Source: Closterium sp. NIES-65
Taxonomy: Eukaryota; Streptophyta; Zygnematophyceae; Desmidiales; Closteriaceae
Direction of reading: 5' to 3'
Length of the DNA stretch: 64,000 nucleotides
Assembly (NCBI GenBank): GCA_948144175.1
Contig: CANXME010002155.1
Coordinates: forward strand, 1 to 64,000
The position numbers and the translations under genes were made by a program. Below are positions 1 to 11,090 of the stretch, in pieces. Positions within the stretch are counted from its first letter, which is position 1. Every line of letters starts with the position of its first letter. The notes beneath the pieces were generated by a model. The model saw only the letters and a list, made by a program, of their open reading frames with translations, was not told where the DNA came from and searched no databases.

Positions 1-1443
1 TTGGGCGATGGCTGCGTACGTCGGGTTCGGTTGCAGTGACTCCCGACGTGGAGTCCTTTCAATCGAGTTGTTCTTCTGTGAGTAGTGCGGGAGCGATTCG
101 GTGATGCAGGAGTCGGTCAATCTTGCGATGCAGCTGACGATGTTCCTTGTTCCTTGTGCAGGTTGTCCGTCGACGTTGTTGACGTTTGCACTTGAGTGGT
201 GGGATTTACTTGCTTGAGGCAACTTGACTGCTTGAAGGTCGAAGCCGCCGCTGCGTTGGTGTTGACTGCTGCCGGTTAGGGCAGTGTGTGCGGGGATGAC
301 CTGACGTCTTGCAGAGATGACAAAACGGAGGTACGGGTTGCTGTCCTTGGTACTTATTTTGCCGATGGTTGTTGTTGTTGTAGCGCCGTTGAGTGTGGAA
401 AGCGAACTCAGGCACTGACGTCTTCCTTCTGTGTTTTTCTTCTTGTACGTCCATGTCTTGTTGTTCGGGCGTGAATCTCGGCGTAGAGAGCTACTTCGGA
501 GATTTTTCCGTGAGTTCGGAGTATGGCACGAGTGGAGCGCCAATGAGGACCAAGACCGCCAATGACGACTGTGACGAAGGCGTCTTCTGATATCGACCCT
601 CCGCGTCGAAAGAGTTTGTCGCGCAATTTGCGACAGCGGCTGATATACGCCATCCTTTTTTCGCACGGTTTCATTTCGACTGTTGTCAGTTGCGCCATTA
701 ACCGGCTTTGATTGACGATGTCTGTTGCTTGATACAGGTTCTTCATTTGGTTGTAAGCGAGCTCTGCGGAGTTGCCGTATCCCCTGTAAGACCGTATATT
801 CAGCTGCTGATTTAGAGCGATATTCCTCAGTAGGATTGTGTACGCCATCATTGACTGTACGTGTATTGTTGCTTGTCCTACTGTGTGTCGTGTGTTGGAT
901 ATGGCAGGGACCCTTCGAAGAAACCAAGAATCTGCGCGCCTTCCATCATTAGTTCGAACTCGAACGACCAAGTAAAGATCATTCATTCCCGTCGAAAGGC
1001 CTTGACGTTGCAGATTTAAGACGTGCGCGAACTGCGACTGAACTTGAAGTGCATCCAGTGTTTTCTCTTGTCCACGTGCAGGCTGTGGGTGTGGTATGAA
1101 GCTGACGGAGCCGCGCTGGGGCTCGTACGGAGCAAAGGTAGGCTGCTGCTGTTGATTTCCGCGTGCGTAGGATGAGCCGTTGAGACTCATGGGTGTCACA
1201 TTGTTGCTGTTGTTTGACTGCGCAGGTGCTGACTGCTGGTGTTGCTCGAAGAAGGACACAAAGGAGAAGAACTTCTCCATCATGTTCTGGTCGAAGCCTG
1301 CAGGTTGATTCGCAAGAGTTTCAGTGACCGTGCTGCTGGTCTTGTCGCCGTACCCTGCTCTGTCTGTAGGCCAGAGGCAAGAGGTGGAGTAGGGTAGTGC
1401 CGGGAGAACCATTAGAGGAACTCCTTTCCTTCTGAGTAGCCAT
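1..1443 (-). pseudogene. Copia gag of element A, frameshifted and incomplete
   Basis: Gag (nucleocapsid precursor) of a Copia element. The likely ATG is the complement of 1441-1443, giving MATQKERSSSNGS, which matches the start of B's gag. The frame is lost after about 17 codons and resumes in the long minus frame within 408-1412, which carries the helical Gag core (for example QMKNLYQATDIVNQSRLMAQ). A further frame at 206-454 carries a classical zinc knuckle C-x2-C-x4-H-x4-C (CHLCKTSGHPRTHC). At least two frameshifts make it a pseudogene. The first 60 bases of the window align with 13060-13120 of B, so the copy continues toward protease beyond the window. Confidence 0.82.
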
Positions 1444-1490
1444 GCTTGCTGATGTTGTAGGTGTCTTGATAGTGGAATTTGTCCTGACAG

Positions 1491-1501
1491 CTCTCATACC
1501 A
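1491..1501 (-). other. Primer-binding site of A (tRNA-iMet type)
   Basis: The reverse complement reads TGGTATGAGAG, one mismatch from the plant iMet primer consensus TGGTATCAGAG. It directly abuts the LTR end at 1502. Confidence 0.8.
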
Positions 1502-1888
1502 TGTTGGGCTGAGAAGAGCCCTTGGATCTTTGCAGGACTAATTTTGAGTAGGACAATCTAATAGCGGAAGCGTTTAATGAAATGTTTGTGAACCACCTTG
1601 CGCTCGTATGTGAGGGCAAAGTAGATTGATTAAAAACAAAGAGATACAAGTGTTTATAAGAGTACAAGGGAATATGTAGGGTTATGACTAATCACTGTTT
1701 TGCTATTGTTGTTGCGGTTTGATACAGTGACGACTCGGGCAACTACTCAATAGCGAGTCAATTGTGTGTCCTTGCTGTCGCGCTGTACTTGTCAGGTCAA
1801 AGGTCGCTGACCTTTGACTTTCGCGTAACCTCCAGAAGTTGTTCAACCTCCGAGGGTTGACTTGCCAATGCTTCGATATGTTTCACTT
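1502..1888 (-). repeat. 5' LTR of A, inner part
   Basis: 387 bp of a 443-bp LTR. It begins (plus sense) TGTTGGGCTG, the same terminus as both LTRs of B, and stops at the B insertion point. The other 56 bp are at 14980-15035. Confidence 0.88.
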
Positions 1889-2330
1889 TGTTGGGCTGAA
1901 AAAGCCCTTAGGATCTTTGCAGAGGTGAATTCTGGTAGAGTTGATGTAGTAGCAGAAGCGTTTAATAAGAGTTTGTGAACCACCTTGCGCTAGTATGTGA
2001 GGGCAAAGTAAATTGATTAAAGCAAGAGATACAAGATTATATATGAATACAGAGAATATGAAGAGACACAGTTATAACTACTTTACTGTTGTTGTTGCGG
2101 TTCGATACAATGACGACTCGGGCAACTGCTCTGCAACGAGTCAGTTGTGTGTCCTTGCTGTCGCGCTGCATTTGACAAGTCAAAGGTCGCTGACCTTTGA
2201 CTTTCGCGTAACCTCCAACGGTTACTTCAACCTCCGAGGGTTGACTCGCTGGTGCCTTGATATGCTCTGCTTCGCTTGTGCCTTAGTGTTTCGACACGAC
2301 AGAGGTGCTTAGGAACGATTGTTTCCAACA
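1889..2330 (-). repeat. 3' LTR of B
   Basis: 442 bp, termini TG...CA with the inverted ends TGTTGG/CCAACA. It aligns along its length with 14532-14974. The RNase H frame runs through the polypurine tract into this LTR (to about 2309). Confidence 0.92.
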
Positions 2331-4213
2331 CTCCCCTTCGCTTCTGGAATGTCGCTGACGTGGCTCTGTCCAGTCAGCATGCAATGTTCGAACTTCTGCT
2401 TTCCGAGCCTCTTGGTCAGGTAATCAGCTGCCATCTCCGACGTGGGGCAGTATGACAGCTCAAGCCTTCCCTTCTCGATCTCGTCCTTCACGAAGAAATA
2501 TCGTAGGGCGATGTGTTTCGTTCTGTTCGCGAAGCCGTTCTTATTGGCGATGCGAATTGCCGACTGTTGTCGCAGAACAGGATGAAGTTGTGTAACTCGG
2601 CTAACTTCGCTTCTTCCAACAGCTCGCGAAGGTAGAGTCCTTCCTTGGTGGCTGAGCAGAGTGCAATAAATTATGCTTCAGCTGACGAGAGAGCAATTAG
2701 TTCTTGCTTGCTCAATTGCTAGGAGATAGGCCCGATAGGCTTGAGGCGGTAGATGTAGCCGGTGCGTGATCGTCTGTTGTCGGAGACGCCTGCGTGGTCT
2801 GCGTCGACGTAGCCGATTAGCTTATGCGTTGTAGTTGCGTTCTTATGATAAGTCAGTCCGACCGTCGGGGTACTGACAAGGTAGTGAAGACTGCGGTCGA
2901 GCTCCGCCAGATGTTCAGCTTCAGGCCTCTTGAGGGTAGGTGGCGAGCTGGCTTGCAGAGTAGGATAGATCTGGGCAGCAGGTGACAGCTGCGAAGAGAA
3001 GGCAGCCACAGCTTTCTCTGGTAGTCGCGGATGCCGGCGGGCTTGAGTAGAGCGGAGCCTTCCTTGTTGCTTGCTGTCGTGTAGTTGTACGGTGTTGAGA
3101 TAGTATTGGTGTGAGTGCGAAACGCTTGGCGATGGTGTCGGCGTATTTCGCGGCGCTGAGGTGGATAGCGTCTTCTTCTTCTCTGATGTTGAGGCCAAGG
3201 TACTCTGTGATGGTAGGTGAGACCGTGAGTGTGAGGTCCTTGTTGTAGCTCCCCTTCGAACCAGGTTGTAATGCCTTCGGTTGAGCCAATGTAGAGTAGG
3301 TCGTCTACATAGACGATTAGCAGGATGTAGTCGGTACCCTTCGAAAGCCGGTACATGCCCTGGTCGTGCGGTAGTTGCTTGAAGCCGATGCGAATGAGGC
3401 GAGCGTGTAGGTATTGTTGCCATAGTCGCGGGGCTTGCTTGATGCCGTAGAGTGACTTGAGTAGTTGACAGACGTGTTTCGAGTCCGTGCTGTGAGCCGT
3501 GTGGTAGCTCGAGCGAAGATCTCGACGTCGACGGGTGCGTAGAGGAATGCATTAGCGACGTCGATTTGCCTTAGCTTCTTCTTCTTCATGGCGGCGATCG
3601 CGAGAAGGATCCGTAGCGAGGTGTGTCGGCTGACTAGAGCGAATGTTTTCGGTGAAGTCGCGTCCGTGCTCTTGGTCGAAGCCACGAACGACCCAGCGTG
3701 CTTTGAATTTGTCGATGGTGCCATCGGCCTTTGTCTTCACATGGAAGACCCATTTCCCGGTGAGTACTGTCTTGTTCCGTGTCACGCCGATGGGGGACCA
3801 CCTTCCACGTGTTGCGTCTCCATTGCCTTCAGCTCCTTGTCCATGGCTTTGCGCCATTTTTCTTTATGTTCCCCCCCCAGAGCCTGCTGAACCGTCGCAG
3901 GCTCTTTAGGAGTGATGGAGCCGTGGACTGCGGTGACGAGCCCGAGAATATGCAGTCCACTCTGTGAGTAGCGGGGAAGATTTACATCCTCGGGATGAGC
4001 TGCTTCCTCTCCCGCTTCTGGATCAGGTATGAAATTTGGTCCTACTCGTTCTGCTTTGTTCGTGTTGACTGTCGCAGGTGTTACGTAACCGTTGTCGGCG
4101 AAAATGGTAGAAGGTTTCGGCGTTGGCACTTTCTCGAGGGTTGGTCTTCGTCCATGGGAACGTCGACGGAGCAGAACGGAAGAGGTCTGGCTTCTTTTGA
4201 GGCTTGTCCACAT
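2309..4213 (-). pseudogene. Copia RT-RNase H of element B, broken
   Basis: Reverse transcriptase plus RNase H spread over several minus frames. Around 3782-3960 lies the RT entry (EHKEKWRKAMDKELKAME), at 3600-3800 TGKWVFHVKTKADG and KARWVVRGFDQEHGRDF, near 3560 the IDVANAFLYAPVD block, and at 3296-3313 the catalytic YVDD (LLIVYVDDLLYIGS). RNase H shows YVDADHAGVSDNRRSRTGY near 2760-2830 and MAADYLTKRL near 2420. YVDD is intact, but at least four frame changes separate the blocks, so no full protein is possible. The RT type differs from the C/D/H/K/M group, so this is a separate Copia family. Confidence 0.85.
2331..2344 (-). other. Polypurine tract of B
   Basis: On the minus strand GAAGCGAAGGGGAG directly precedes the LTR terminus TGTTGG, the expected plus-strand primer position. 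Confidence 0.85.
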
Positions 4214-5438
4214 TCTGCTCGTCCCAGCCTGCTTCGTCCGCTGCTGAGGCGAAGGCTCGGTCCACCACGAAGACCACCTGTGGGATCTTCGTCTTCTTGC
4301 AAGTTGGCAAGGTACGTCTGGAGTGTGAGCCGTCGTAGAAAAATTACGTCACGTGCTGCTACTGTTTCCTTGGAGTGGACGTCGAAGATTTTCCACGTCG
4401 TTGTAGTTCTTTCGATGCCCAGGTGTAAGTCCCCACTGTGCTCGTCGAGAAAGTCGGCCCGCTCGTGCTGCTGGGGGTTGGTACTGTACCATGCACCCGA
4501 AAACCTCGTAACATTTTTGTGCTGCCCTGTTTCCCTGTCCATAGCAGATGCGGTGATGCGTTGTTCGGATAAGCGATGACGACGACAACAAATTGTGCAG
4601 CATGACAGCGTGTTCCATTGCTGCAGGCATTGTGGTTGGGTAGCCGCATGCCATGTAACAGTTTGCGGCATGGTGTTCTGCAAGGTCCTGTTCATTCTTT
4701 CTGGCTACTCCTTGCTGCTGATGGGCGTAGGGAACGGAGATGAGCTGCTTGATTCCCCTTTCCGCAAGGTAATGCTTGAATCGCTGAGAGGTGTATTCTC
4801 CTCCTCCATCTGATTGGAAGCTTTTCAGTTGTACGCCCGACTCTCTCTCTGCTACTGGGTAGCCAGGCAACGAAGGCTGCGAATGCCATGTCGCGGCTAG
4901 GTAGGTTTAGGTGCCAGACGTAACGGGTGGCGGCGTCGATAAAGGTGATTGTGTAGTTGTATGTGATTTGTCCTGGTTCCCGATTGAATGGATGTCGCTA
5001 TATACCTTCTCGAGTGGTGCGTACGCGTGAGCGCTTGGGTTGTGGATGTGGCGCGAATGGTCGATGCGGTAAGTCGCCTTCAGGGCAGGTGAAGCACGTT
5101 CCTCGCGCTCGTTGAAGTTCTCGTCCGTCGGTTAGTAGGAGCGAGTCCTTGTCAAGTACTCCTGCTCTTATTGTATTGTTTATACTACTGTGTTGCTTGG
5201 GTGTCCAAACCTTGCGTACCAGGTGCTTTCGTTGGCGCGATGTCCGGGTGATCGTCGTTACATGTCGGAGTTGGAGTAGAAGCTGGCGGTGAAGTTGGTG
5301 CTGCGATGAAATTCTCGTGGTGCTGGGTGTAGTTTGTTGCGCTGGTGTTGGTGGTGTGTCGTCGATGAGGAGTGGTGTCGTTGAAGGACCAGCAACTGGT
5401 GTTGACGTTCCTGCTGATGCCGTTGATGGTTCTGCTAC

Positions 5439-5580
5439 TGCCGATGTTGTCTCTGCTGCTAGCCGATGTTGGATCTGCTGCTGCCAATGTTGTCTCTGCT
5501 GCTGCCGATGTTTGTCTCTGCTGCCGATGTTGTCTCTGCTGCCCGATGTTGTCTCTGCTGCTGCCGATGTTGTCTGAATT
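5439..5580 (-). repeat. 21-bp tandem repeat in B linker
   Basis: About six or seven degenerate copies of a unit like GCCGATGTTGTCTCTGCTGC (plus sense) with small indels. They encode the Ser/Thr/Gln-rich stretch between protease and integrase of B. Confidence 0.75.
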
Positions 5581-5613
5581 GTTGCTAACGCCCTTGTTCT
5601 TTCTGCTTCAGGG

Positions 5614-5618
5614 ATGGT
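5614..5618. repeat. Target-site duplication of C (left)
   Basis: ATGGT, repeated at 12579-12583 directly after C's 3' LTR. Confidence 0.92.
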
Positions 5619-5749
5619 TGTCAGAACATCATAGCTTATGCTGTTGTGTAGGCTATAGTGGGGTATCCTATAGGGGGTACAACCCAATTAGGGTTGGTAC
5701 TTGTACTCACACATTTCTTAGTTCATTCATTCGTGTTCTTTGTTTCACA
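5619..5749 (+). repeat. 5' LTR of C
   Basis: 131 bp, TGTCAGAACATC...GTTTCACA. Contains the block GGCTATAGTGGGGTA shared with the LTRs of D, H, K and M. Confidence 0.95.
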
Positions 5750-5764
5750 TGGAATCAGAGCAGG
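5750..5764 (+). other. Primer-binding site of C (tRNA-iMet)
   Basis: TGGAATCAGAGCAGG directly after the LTR, one change from TGGTATCAGAGC. Confidence 0.85.
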
Positions 5765-5864
5765 TTCCTCCTAGGGACTGCTTCTAGGGCCCACCGAAGC
5801 GCGCCCCGAGGCGCGTTTTCCTTTTTTTTTTAAGCGACCCTCGTGTCGCCCCTAGCGGCCCGTT

Positions 5865-7050
5865 GCGCCGCCCTTTCCTACACGGCCCCCAGCCGCCCTT
5901 ACGTCGCGGCCACCACCGCCCTTCCTTCGCGGCCCCGCCGCTCTACTCACGCGGACGGCCCGCCGCCCTGCACTTCGCGGCCCCGCCGCCCTTCCTTCGC
6001 GGCCCCCGCCGCCCTGCACGTCGCGGCCCCCGCCGCCCTGCACGTCGCGGCCCGCCGCCCTGCACGTTGCGGCCCCCGCCGCCCTTCCTTCGCGACCCCG
6101 CCGCCCTTCCTTCACGGCCCCGCCGCTCTGCTCATGCGGCCCGCCGCCCTTCCTTCACGGCCCCGCCGCTCTGCTAACGCGGCCCCGCCGCCCTTCCTTC
6201 ACGGCCCCGCCGCTCTGCTCACGCGGCCCGCCGCCCTGCACTTCGCGGCCCCGCTGCCTTCTTCATCCGCGGCCCCGCCGCCCTTCCTTCGCGGCCCCGC
6301 CGCCTTGCACGTCGCGGCCCCCGCCGCCCTGCACGTTGCGGCCCCGCCGCCCTTCCTTCGCGGCCCTGCCGCCCTGCACGTCGCGGCCCTGCCGCCCTGC
6401 ACTTCGCGGCCCCGCCGCCGTTCATTCGTCGCGGCCCGCCCCGCGCCTTCCTTCGCGCCCCCGCCCTACACGTCGCGGCCCCGCCGCCCTGCACGTCGCG
6501 GCCCCCGCCGCCCTTCCTTCGCGCCCCGCCGGCCCAGCCGCCCTGGCACTTCGACGGCCCCGCCGCCCTTCTAACGCGGCCCCCGCCGCCCTTCCTTCGC
6601 GGCCCGCCCGCCGCCCTTTATTACGCGGCCCCGCCGCCCTGCTACAGCGGCCCCGCCACCCTGCACTTCGCGGCCATGCCGCCCTCCCTTAGCGGCCACC
6701 GCCGCCCTGCACTTAGCGCCCCGCCGCTCTTTCCTTCGCAGCCCCACTCCTACGCCTTCGCTGGCCCGCTACACTCAGCTCCTCGCCCGCTGCACCACCC
6801 TGCATCGTGCACCCGAGCAGCCGACCGCCGCGCCGCCGAGTTTCAGGAGAGCCGATCCGCCCAGCAGCTGCACAGCCGTAGCCGCCCATCAGCCGAGCCG
6901 CCGAGCCGCCGAGCTGCCCGATCGCCGAGCGCCCTGCCCGCCCTGCACTCAGCCTGCCGAGCCGCCCCGCAGCCGAGCCTCCCTGCAGCCGAGCCGCCCT
7001 TCTGCCGAGCCGCCCTTCTGACAGAGCCGCCTGTCCTGCCCTGTCTTGTG
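5865..7050 (+). repeat. Two-module GC-rich leader repeats of C
   Basis: The untranslated leader between primer site and gag. Module 1 (about 5865-6735) repeats a core CGGCCCCGCCGCCC every 22-25 bp, joined by a few recurring short spacers (TTCCTTCG, TGCACGTCG, TGCACTTCG, CTGCTCACG). Module 2 (about 6820-7035) repeats GCAGCCGAGCCGCC. Long open frames exist here in several registers only because the base composition excludes stops. Spacing is not a multiple of three, so I do not call a protein. Confidence 0.85.
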
Positions 7051-7116
7051 AGCACGACCCACTGCTACTACTGCGTGCCCTGCCCCCCCCAGTGCTTGCA
7101 CGTCTAGTCTGTCGTC

Positions 7117-8399
7117 ATGGCTACCCCCAGTGTCCTCGCTTTTTGACACTGAGGGTCGAGCCATTGACTTTGAGGTCTGGGTCGACGACCTGCAGTTGTT
7201 TTTACAGTGCGATAGAGCGGACGGTCTTTCTCTCTTTGACCTCTCCTCTGGCGCCTCTCCTGCTCCTACTCCTGATGCTGACCCCACTGTTCGCTCTCAG
7301 TGGGCCATCCGCGATGCTGCTGCACGTCTTGCTGTGCATCGCCACCTCCCTACCACTGAGCGCGCGCACTTTAGTCAGTACAAGAGTGTTTCAGACCTTG
7401 TACGACGCTGTAGTTGCGCGCTACTCTTCCCCTGCCACTGCTGCACTGAGTCGCCTCATGCTACCGTACCTCTTTCCTGACCTTGCTGCCTTTCCCACAG
7501 TCGCTGACCTCATTACGCACCTCCGCACTAGTGACACCCGCTACCGCGCCGCCCTTCCTGCTGAGTTCTGCGCCAAGAACCCCCCCCCCCCCATGTACAT
7601 CGCTCTCTATTACATAGTCACTCGCCTCCCTGACTCCCTTCGCGTAGTCAGGGGACCACTTCCTCTCAGTCTGTCCCACCACTCTCACTATTGACCTCCT
7701 CGAGAAGGCCCTCCTAGTGGCAGAGAAGAGCATAGTCGCTGTAGGAGCTTCTCGTTGGAGGACCCGCGCACCACCATCTTTGAGGGGTGTTCTCCTTCCC
7801 CCCTGCTGCCCTCTGTTGCCTCTGCTGCTGGCCGCCGACCTGCTTGGTCTTGAGTCGGTCGGCACGGCGTCTGTCCCTAGCGGGAGACGCCGATCTGGCA
7901 AGGGCAAGGGGGGCAAGGGCGCGGGTGGAGCTGGCGGGGGCGGTGGAGGTGGCGGTGGAGGCGGCGGAGGGAGTGGGGGTGGCGGTGGGAGTGGTGGCGG
8001 GGTGGTGGCGGTGGTGGCAGCAGCGTAGGCGGAGGCGGTGGCGGCGGCGGCGGTGGGATCGGAGGCGGCGGGTGGTGGCGGAGGTGAAGGCGGTGGTGGC
8101 GGAGGAGGTGGAGCCGCTCGGGGTAGTGCCCCGCAGCGGAGCGGCTCTGGTGGTGGTCAGCGCCAGCAGCAGCAGCAGCAGCAGCGTTCTCAGGACGTCC
8201 CCCCGCCTCAGCAGCTCCGTGAGTGGTACACGCAGCGTCAGCGTGGTGGAGGTTTTGGCCCGTGCACCTACGTTCTTCGTTCCGGCGACCGAGCGGGTGA
8301 GCAGTGTGGGGGTGCCCACTCCACCCAGCGCTGCTATGGCCGCCCGTCGGACGCGTGGCGTCAGCAGTTCCCTAAGGCTAGTGAGATCCCTCGCTGAGA
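7117..8399 (+). pseudogene. Copia gag of element C, frameshifted
   Basis: Gag precursor. The ATG at 7117 gives MATPSVLA, as in D, H and M, but one extra T in the T-run near 7141 shifts the frame. The body continues as DTEGRAIDFEVWVDDLQLFL and RLMLPYLFPDLAAFPTVADL. A run of 12 C near 7580 (10 in the in-frame copy D) shifts it again. Then come a glycine tract (about 7920-8140) and, in frame 8038-8397, the unusual finger CTYVLRSGDRAGEQC...H...C near 8260-8335. It lies downstream of the leader repeats and upstream of protease. Confidence 0.85.
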
Positions 8400-9090
8400 G
8401 AGCTGTCTAGGGCTGGCGTACCGATCTTTGATCTTGACTTTGATGCTATCCTTGCCGCCATGTATGCTGTGACTATTAGTGATGAGGGTGACTGTTACCG
8501 GTGTTTCCCGCCCGACCCGGGCATTGGTACTGCTGCGCTAGGTGCTTGTGAGGCTGCTGCTCTAGGTGCTAGTGCGTCTGCGCTCTCAGGTACTGGTGAG
8601 GGCTGCACTCTAAGGTACCCGCGTCGGCTTCGGCCTCCCTCACCTTCACACTTGACTCCGGGCTTCTCGCTCCTTCTTTCGGGACCGCACCACACTCACG
8701 CCGCTTGGTCAGCCGGTTGCGGTCTCACTGGCTGACCCCTCTGGGGGTCTTGTCCTCTCTCACTTCTCCACTGTCCTCCCGTGTCCAGCTGCCCCCTCGG
8801 GCACCCTGTCTGGTCTGTACCTCCCCTCGTTCTCGACGAACTTGGTGAGTGGTGCTGACTTGCAGGATGCGGGGGTTCCACCACTTTACTCCTGCGAGTC
8901 AGCGGGTGACCCACTGCACGGACGCGCGCAAACGCCGACACCTGGCCATGTTCTCCCGTCGGCCGGGGTCGAGCCTCTACACCCTGACCACTGAGTCTCC
9001 TCCTGTCCCTGTGTCTGGCCAGGTAGCTGCGTCGGGTCAAGTGTTTGCTGCTGCGTCCAGGTCTGGTCCTGAGTCTGCCCCCTGCTCGTG
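8400..9090 (+). pseudogene. Copia protease region of C
   Basis: Aspartic protease region that would cut Gag-Pol. Begins with the conserved MYAVTISDEGDCYRCFPPD (8460 on), then an Ala/Gly-rich spacer. At about 8650 the active-site segment normally reading LDSGASRSFF has lost one G after GACTCCGGG, so the frame fails exactly at the catalytic motif. Downstream, shifted frames still encode LPSFSTNLVSGADLQD and the pre-integrase part. Confidence 0.75.
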
Positions 9091-10136
9091 TCACCTCCAG
9101 TCTCACGAGACTCTCCTGTGGCACCACCGTCTTGGCCACCCCTCCTTGCCTCGTCTCAAGGACATGGCTTCCCGTGTCCTTGTCTCTGGTCTCCCTCGGT
9201 CTCTCCTCCCTTTCCTTCGGGGCCTGGACCTTCCTGTGTCCCTTGTGTCGAGGGGCGGCTCTGGGCAACCCCTCACTCCTCCCAGTTTCCTCCGACAAAG
9301 GCTCCTCAGCAGACGCTTCACATGGACGTGTGGGGCCCGGCCCGCGTCCGTGGACACGGTCACGAGCGCTACTTCCTGCTGGTGGTTGACGACTACTCGC
9401 GTTTCACCACAGTCTTCCCCTTGCGCAGCAAGGGTGATGTCATTGAGGTGTTGATCGACTGGATCCGCGCAGCTCGTCTCCAGCTCTGGAGGAGCTTCGG
9501 CTCGAACTTTCCTGTTCTGCGTCTGGACTCTGACCGAGGCGGAGAGTTCTCCTCTGACCTTCTGCGAGCCTACTATCGTGCACGAGACATCCGCCAGACC
9601 TTTACGCTTCCAGACTCTCCGCAGCAAAATGGGATTGCTGAGCGTCGCATTGGCATGGTCATGGACGTCGCTCGTACGTCCATGATGCATGCGGCTGCCC
9701 CCATTTTCTGTGGCCGTTTGCGGTTCGGTACGCGGCGCATCAGATCAACCTTCACCCAGGGGTTTCCCGGCCGGGTAAGGTCCGTACCTCCCCAGCTCTG
9801 CTGTGGACTGGGAAGGTCGGCGATGCGTTTGCGTTCCGTGTCTGGGGATCTCGGGCGTTTGTCCGCGACTTGTCGGCGGACAAGCTGTCCCCCCGTGCTG
9901 CTCCCTGTGTCTTCCTTGGCTTCCCCCCTGACGCTCCTGGGTGGCAGTTCTACCACCCCTCCTCTCGTCGTGTTCTATCCTCCCAGGACGTCACGTTCGA
10001 CGAGTCAGTCCCCTTCTACCGTCTCTTCCCCTACCGCACTCCTTCCTTCCCCCCGCCGCTGCACTTCCTTGTGCCAGGTCCCCCTCTGGTAGACCCCCTT
10101 CCCCCTCAGGGTCCTGCCCCTTCAGGTGTGTCCTAG
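9088..10136 (+). pseudogene. Copia integrase of C, one frameshift
   Basis: Integrase. In frame 9088-10092: pre-integrase, then HMDVWGPARVRG with the first catalytic Asp, LLVVDDYSRFTTVF, LRLDSDRGGEFSSDL with the second Asp, and PQQNGIAERRIGMVM with the Glu. All three catalytic residues are present. Near 9700 a missing C (other copies encode AAPHFLWPF) shifts the frame; the rest (ADKLSPRAAPCVFLGFPPDA) continues in frame 9870-10136. Confidence 0.82.
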
Positions 10137-10179
10137 GTTGACGCAGTCGAGCCGGTCGAGGTTGCGGGTGACTCTGGTA

Positions 10180-10480
10180 CTGCTGCGGGTGCTGTGCCTG
10201 GGGGTGCTGACTCTGGGGGTGCCGTGCGCGAGGGTGCTGAGCCTAGGGGTACTGAGTCTGGGGGTGCTGCGACTGAGGGTGCTGAGCCTGGGGGTGCTGA
10301 GCGTGGGGGTGCTGCCACCTGGGGTGCTGAGCGTGGGGTTGCTGAGTCTGGGGGTGCTCCGCCAGAGGGTGCTGAGTCTGGGGGTGCTACGTCAGGTGCT
10401 ACTGCGCCTGGAGGTGCTGCGTCTGGAGCTGCTGAGCCTGGAGGTGCGGAGCCTGCCGCCGCTGGACCTCCCCTTGTGGC
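10180..10480 (+). repeat. 15-bp repeats encoding GGAEP-like linker in C
   Basis: About 20 degenerate 15-bp units (GGGGGTGCTGAGTCT and variants). In frame 10194-10616 they read as GGAESGGAATEGAEPGG and so on, a low-complexity linker between integrase and RT. The same repeat occurs in D, H, K and M. Confidence 0.85.
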
Positions 10481-11090
10481 GTCTGGTAGTGCTAGGCCTG
10501 GAGGTTCTCCGGGTGCTCCGTCTCGAAGGGAGCCACTCTCTCCACAGGAGTTGCGCGAGTGGTTTGCTTGCCGCTGGAGGCGTACTGCTGGAGCTGGGGG
10601 CTTCTTCGGCACCTAAGGGTGCTGGTGCCGCCGGTCCCAGAGCTGCTGGGCCTGCGGGTTCTACTTGAGCTGGAGCTGCTGAGGGTGGTGGTGCTGAGAT
10701 TGCTACTGTCTGTCCCGGCGGTGGTCCTGCTGCTGGCGCTGCTGGAGGTCCTGCCGCTGGAGGTGCTGTTGGCGCTGGTGCTGCCGCTGGGGGTACTGGT
10801 GCTGTCCTTGCTGTGTCTAGAGTCCCCGCGCGGCCTCGGCCGTACTTCGTTCCGCTCCTGCAGCAGGTTCTTGGTCTCTCTCCTCCTGTAGAGTGCCACC
10901 GCCTGTCCAGTCCCAGTCACTGTTAGAGCCCGCCTCTTGACTGCCTGCTCCCTCTCCTTACACTGGTCCTACTGGAGGTCTTGCTGAGCGTCGTGAGCCT
11001 GCGTCTCGTCCCGCGTCGCCTGTTCGTGCTGCTCGTACTAGTGGTCGCGGTTCGCGTCAGCGTCCTCCTCCTGTCCCTGGCACGCACCGG

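Larger units (their letters stand above)
1..1888 (-). mobile_element. Copia element A (5' LTR and gag; rest lies left of window)
   Basis: Minus-strand Ty1/Copia retrotransposon, same family as B. Seen from the right: 5' LTR (1502-1888, finished at 14980-15035), primer site, then gag running off the window edge. Its LTR was cut by insertion of B: CACTT lies at 1884-1888 and again at 14975-14979, and the missing LTR end resumes at 14980. A is therefore older than B. After the LTR end comes TCATA (15036-15040), the expected target duplication, but its partner is outside the window. Confidence 0.88.
4349..5618 (-). pseudogene. Copia integrase of element B, broken
   Basis: Integrase that would insert the cDNA. 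The minus frame 4349-4870 has the second catalytic Asp in FQSDGGGEYTSQRF and the Glu region (SVPYAHQQQGVARKNE). The shifted frame 4692-4889 supplies VAWLPSSRERVG, just upstream in the protein. Further upstream (about 4998-5130) is the pre-integrase region with CFTCPEGDLPHRP. Downstream, KIFDVHSKETVAARDVIF (about 4330-4400) matches the integrase C-terminal region of Copia. The N-terminal side (5131-5618) is a Thr/Ser/Gln-rich linker made of 21-bp repeats, cut by C at 5618. Confidence 0.8.

Noticed and set aside
5843..6574. Long open frames (100-340 codons, several frames at once) in GC-rich leaders of C, D, H, M and N
   Set aside because: They are open in two or three frames simultaneously, unit length is not a multiple of three, and products are only Pro/Arg/Ala or Gly/Arg repeats. 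Composition excludes stop codons.
5865..6735. Constant repeat plus variable spacers resembling a CRISPR array
   Set aside because: Units are 22-25 bp with 6-10 bp recurring spacers, inside a eukaryotic retrotransposon leader, with no cas genes. It is a minisatellite.
10126..10668. Leucine-repeat frame (VLSLGVLSLGV) near the integrase-RT linker, also in D, H, K and M
   Set aside because: It is the out-of-register reading of the 15-bp GGAEP repeats. The register continuous with integrase gives the Gly/Ala/Glu linker.
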